A stretch of 40,733 nucleotides of DNA from a bacterium UBP6_UBA1196 (lineage in GTDB: Bacteria; UBP6; UBA1177): assembly GCA_002310035.1 (NCBI GenBank), contig DBYC01000002.1, positions 1,195 to 41,927 on the forward strand. Reading direction: 5' to 3'. Below, piece after piece: positions 39,108 through 40,733 of this stretch (its first letter is position 1; each line of letters begins with the position of its first letter). The position numbers and the translations under genes are program-made. The notes below the pieces were generated by a model. That model searched no databases and was not told the origin of the DNA. It saw only the letters and a list, made by a program, of their open reading frames with translations.

Positions 39108-40733
39108 CTAAACATCCCACAGTTTGAAAAGAGTCGCATCGTCGGGAACAGTGACTTCAATGGAACCGTTTACCGGGATTCTTTCAAGTTCGATTCCTTC
39201 GTTTGAGAGAATCTTGAAGTAAACTTTCGCCTTTTCACCCGCTTTGAGACCGATTTTTCTGGAGTAAAGCGAAAATTCCATCACTTCATCAAAAGCGGCC
39301 TCCCCCGCCCCGACTATATCCGCGACACGTCCCGATTCGTTGCTGCTGTGAACAAGGAAAGGATTTTTTTCGAGACGGACCATCGGAAGGGCGAAGTCGA
39401 TGTTCTGGTGATCCATCAGGAAACCTTTGATATAATATTTTTTATGTTCGTAGAAGTGCATAGGATTCGTGAGCTGGATCCTGAAAAAAAGTTTTTCGCG
39501 GTTGAAACCGTAAAGGATTTTGTCAACCAGCTTTATCGAGTTGTACATCGCGCCGCCTGCCTTTCGCGAATTTTCAAAGAATCCTGCGCCGGCCCATTCG
39601 TAGTAGCCGTTGTTCCTGCCGGAAATCACAGGATCAATCTCTGCCGCCGGCTCGACAAAAAGGCTCAGACCGGAAGTTGATGAGATCGGGATGTCGAGGA
39701 ACGTCGGATAGTTCATCCCGAGAAGATTGTAGACTCTGCGCAGATGCCTTCTGAAAAGACGGTCGAAAAGCCAGTCGTTTTCTGTCGAGAACTGCGGGCC
39801 GTACCACCAGAACCAGTCGCTTCCCTCTGCTCTGTAGAGGCAGCGCATGATTTCGGAATGGATCTGCGGCTCGACAACGTGATTCTGGCTGTATTTCGCA
39901 TAGAAATCGCGGACACGCTTCAGATATCCCCACGCCGAATTATCCTCTTCGTTTCCGATCCAGATCTCATAGTTTCCGTTTATCCACGAGCCCGACCAGA
40001 GACTGCCCACAACCGGGAGCTGGTCCGTTCCACGCGAAACGATATCGCCGCAAGTCGTTGTTTTTATCTCCGGATCGTTTTTCAGCCTCGTAAAGAGCTC
40101 TTTCAAAAAATGTTCGCCGTTGTCGGGGTAGGATTCCCATGCGTTCTCACCGTCCATGATGACCGGAACAACTGCTTCGCGCCCGTTTCCGTTGAAATTC
40201 GCCGTCGCGTTTCTGACATAGTTCACAAAAATGTCGGCAGCCTGCTCAGGCTTCATCTGCGAGAACGAGAACCCGAGAAGGTCGGAAAGGTATTTGTCCC
40301 TGAAAAATGCCGTGACGCTCTCGTTTTTCTCCGATTTCAGAACGTAAGGTGTGTAAAGGACTCTCGCCTTGTCGGAATTTCCGATCGATTTCATCAGAAT
40401 AGTTTCGTCAGTAGCCAGCCATTTTACACCTGCATTTGCAGCGGCTTCGATGATTTCAGGCGAAACGGAACCTTCCGCCGGCCACATTCCTTCGATAGTT
40501 TTTCCCCATGTCTCCTCGCTGAAACGCTTTCCCTCCTCAAGATGCCACTTGGCGTCCTCAGGATAGGAATATTTTGCCGGAAGCGGAGAATCCATGCACC
40601 TTTTGGCAATGTCGGTGTCGTAAACAAGCGGAAAAATCGGATGATAGAAAGGAGTGAAGGAAATTTCGATCACTTTTTCTTCGGCAAGACGCCTGTAAAG
40701 CGGGATTATTTCGCGCAGGACTTTCCGCTGGAT
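39108..40733 (-). CDS. Glycoside hydrolase family 57 protein (N-terminus outside window)
   Basis: The frame remains open to the window end, so the gene begins upstream of it; the visible part is ~541 residues. It starts inside the family with TPFYHPIFPLV, then GMWPAEGS with the putative nucleophile Glu (40469-40489) and VIMDGENAWE with the putative acid/base Asp (40141-40164). A C-terminal beta domain (~350 onward) ends with a strand pattern (EVTVPDDATLFKLW). GH57 enzymes cut alpha-glucans (amylase, amylopullulanase, branching) with retention. No signal is visible because the start is outside. It is the upstream gene of the ASST unit. Confidence 0.9.
   Translation of the reverse strand: MQRKVLREIIPLYRRLAEEKVIEISFTPFYHPIFPLVYDTDIAKRCMDSPLPAKYSYPEDAKWHLEEGKRFSEETWGKTIEGMWPAEGSVSPEIIEAAANAGVKWLATDETILMKSIGNSDKARVLYTPYVLKSEKNESVTAFFRDKYLSDLLGFSFSQMKPEQAADIFVNYVRNATANFNGNGREAVVPVIMDGENAWESYPDNGEHFLKELFTRLKNDPEIKTTTCGDIVSRGTDQLPVVGSLWSGSWINGNYEIWIGNEEDNSAWGYLKRVRDFYAKYSQNHVVEPQIHSEIMRCLYRAEGSDWFWWYGPQFSTENDWLFDRLFRRHLRRVYNLLGMNYPTFLDIPISSTSGLSLFVEPAAEIDPVISGRNNGYYEWAGAGFFENSRKAGGAMYNSIKLVDKILYGFNREKLFFRIQLTNPMHFYEHKKYYIKGFLMDHQNIDFALPMVRLEKNPFLVHSSNESGRVADIVGAGEAAFDEVMEFSLYSRKIGLKAGEKAKVYFKILSNEGIELERIPVNGSIEVTVPDDATLFKLWDV

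Overview
The window is chromosomal DNA from a Gram-negative (diderm) bacterium. Evidence for a diderm is three lipoproteins with a lipobox cysteine and Asp/Glu-rich spacers, an exported aryl-sulfate sulfotransferase, and several signal-peptide proteins. A fused indolepyruvate:ferredoxin oxidoreductase suggests anaerobic or fermentative metabolism. The mix (NtrC-type regulator, carbamoyltransferase/SxtJ/DUF5989 trio, acidic lipoprotein spacers) would fit a deltaproteobacterial/Myxococcota-like or candidate-phylum lineage, but I cannot assign the organism from sequence alone. No tRNA, rRNA, CRISPR array or transposase gene was seen.

Layout. (1) 1-4306 is an accessory, visibly AT-rich island: the 3' part of an adenine-N6 DNA methyltransferase, then a minus-strand toxin (type 50)/putative immunity/DUF4417 operon, a structured leader and divergent promoter region, and a plus-strand XRE-ImmA regulator-protease. 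The segment after the methyltransferase is bounded by two copies (66 and 65 bp) of the methyltransferase 3' end, so it looks like a self-contained module that arrived at, or was rearranged with, the end of that gene. (2) 4360-6974 is the classical rpsF-rpsR-rplI-dnaB operon (minus), with its promoter near 7052-7079. (3) 7197-12046 (plus) holds a lipoprotein translationally coupled to adenosine deaminase, an ECF-like sigma factor, and an SxtJ / DUF5989 / carbamoyltransferase trio. (4) 12047-18652 (minus) is a three-gene operon led by an exported 1710-residue coiled-coil protein. (5) 18773-24962 (minus) runs from fused iorAB through a membrane-anchored beta-sandwich protein and a GT-C glycosyltransferase to an M23 peptidase. 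(6) 25146-33049 (plus) is slyD, an MFS transporter, a sigma-54 response regulator and two tandem paralogous GT-C membrane proteins. (7) 33073-36059 (minus) is rpsO-pnp-dut. (8) 36232-40733 (minus) holds a Cys-rich small lipoprotein, then a GH57 glycosidase (cut by the window end), an aryl-sulfate sulfotransferase lipoprotein and an exported helical protein.

How it fits together: the housekeeping blocks (ribosomal proteins, DnaB, PNPase, dUTPase) are interleaved with envelope and glycan genes (three GT-C enzymes, an M23 hydrolase, GH57, a sulfotransferase, carbamoylation), so much of the non-housekeeping content is probably about building or modifying the cell surface. Promoters found by eye in front of six transcription units share a 16-bp -35/-10 spacer, which supports the operon boundaries given here. 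The least ordinary parts are the toxin/XRE-ImmA island and the giant periplasmic coiled-coil operon.
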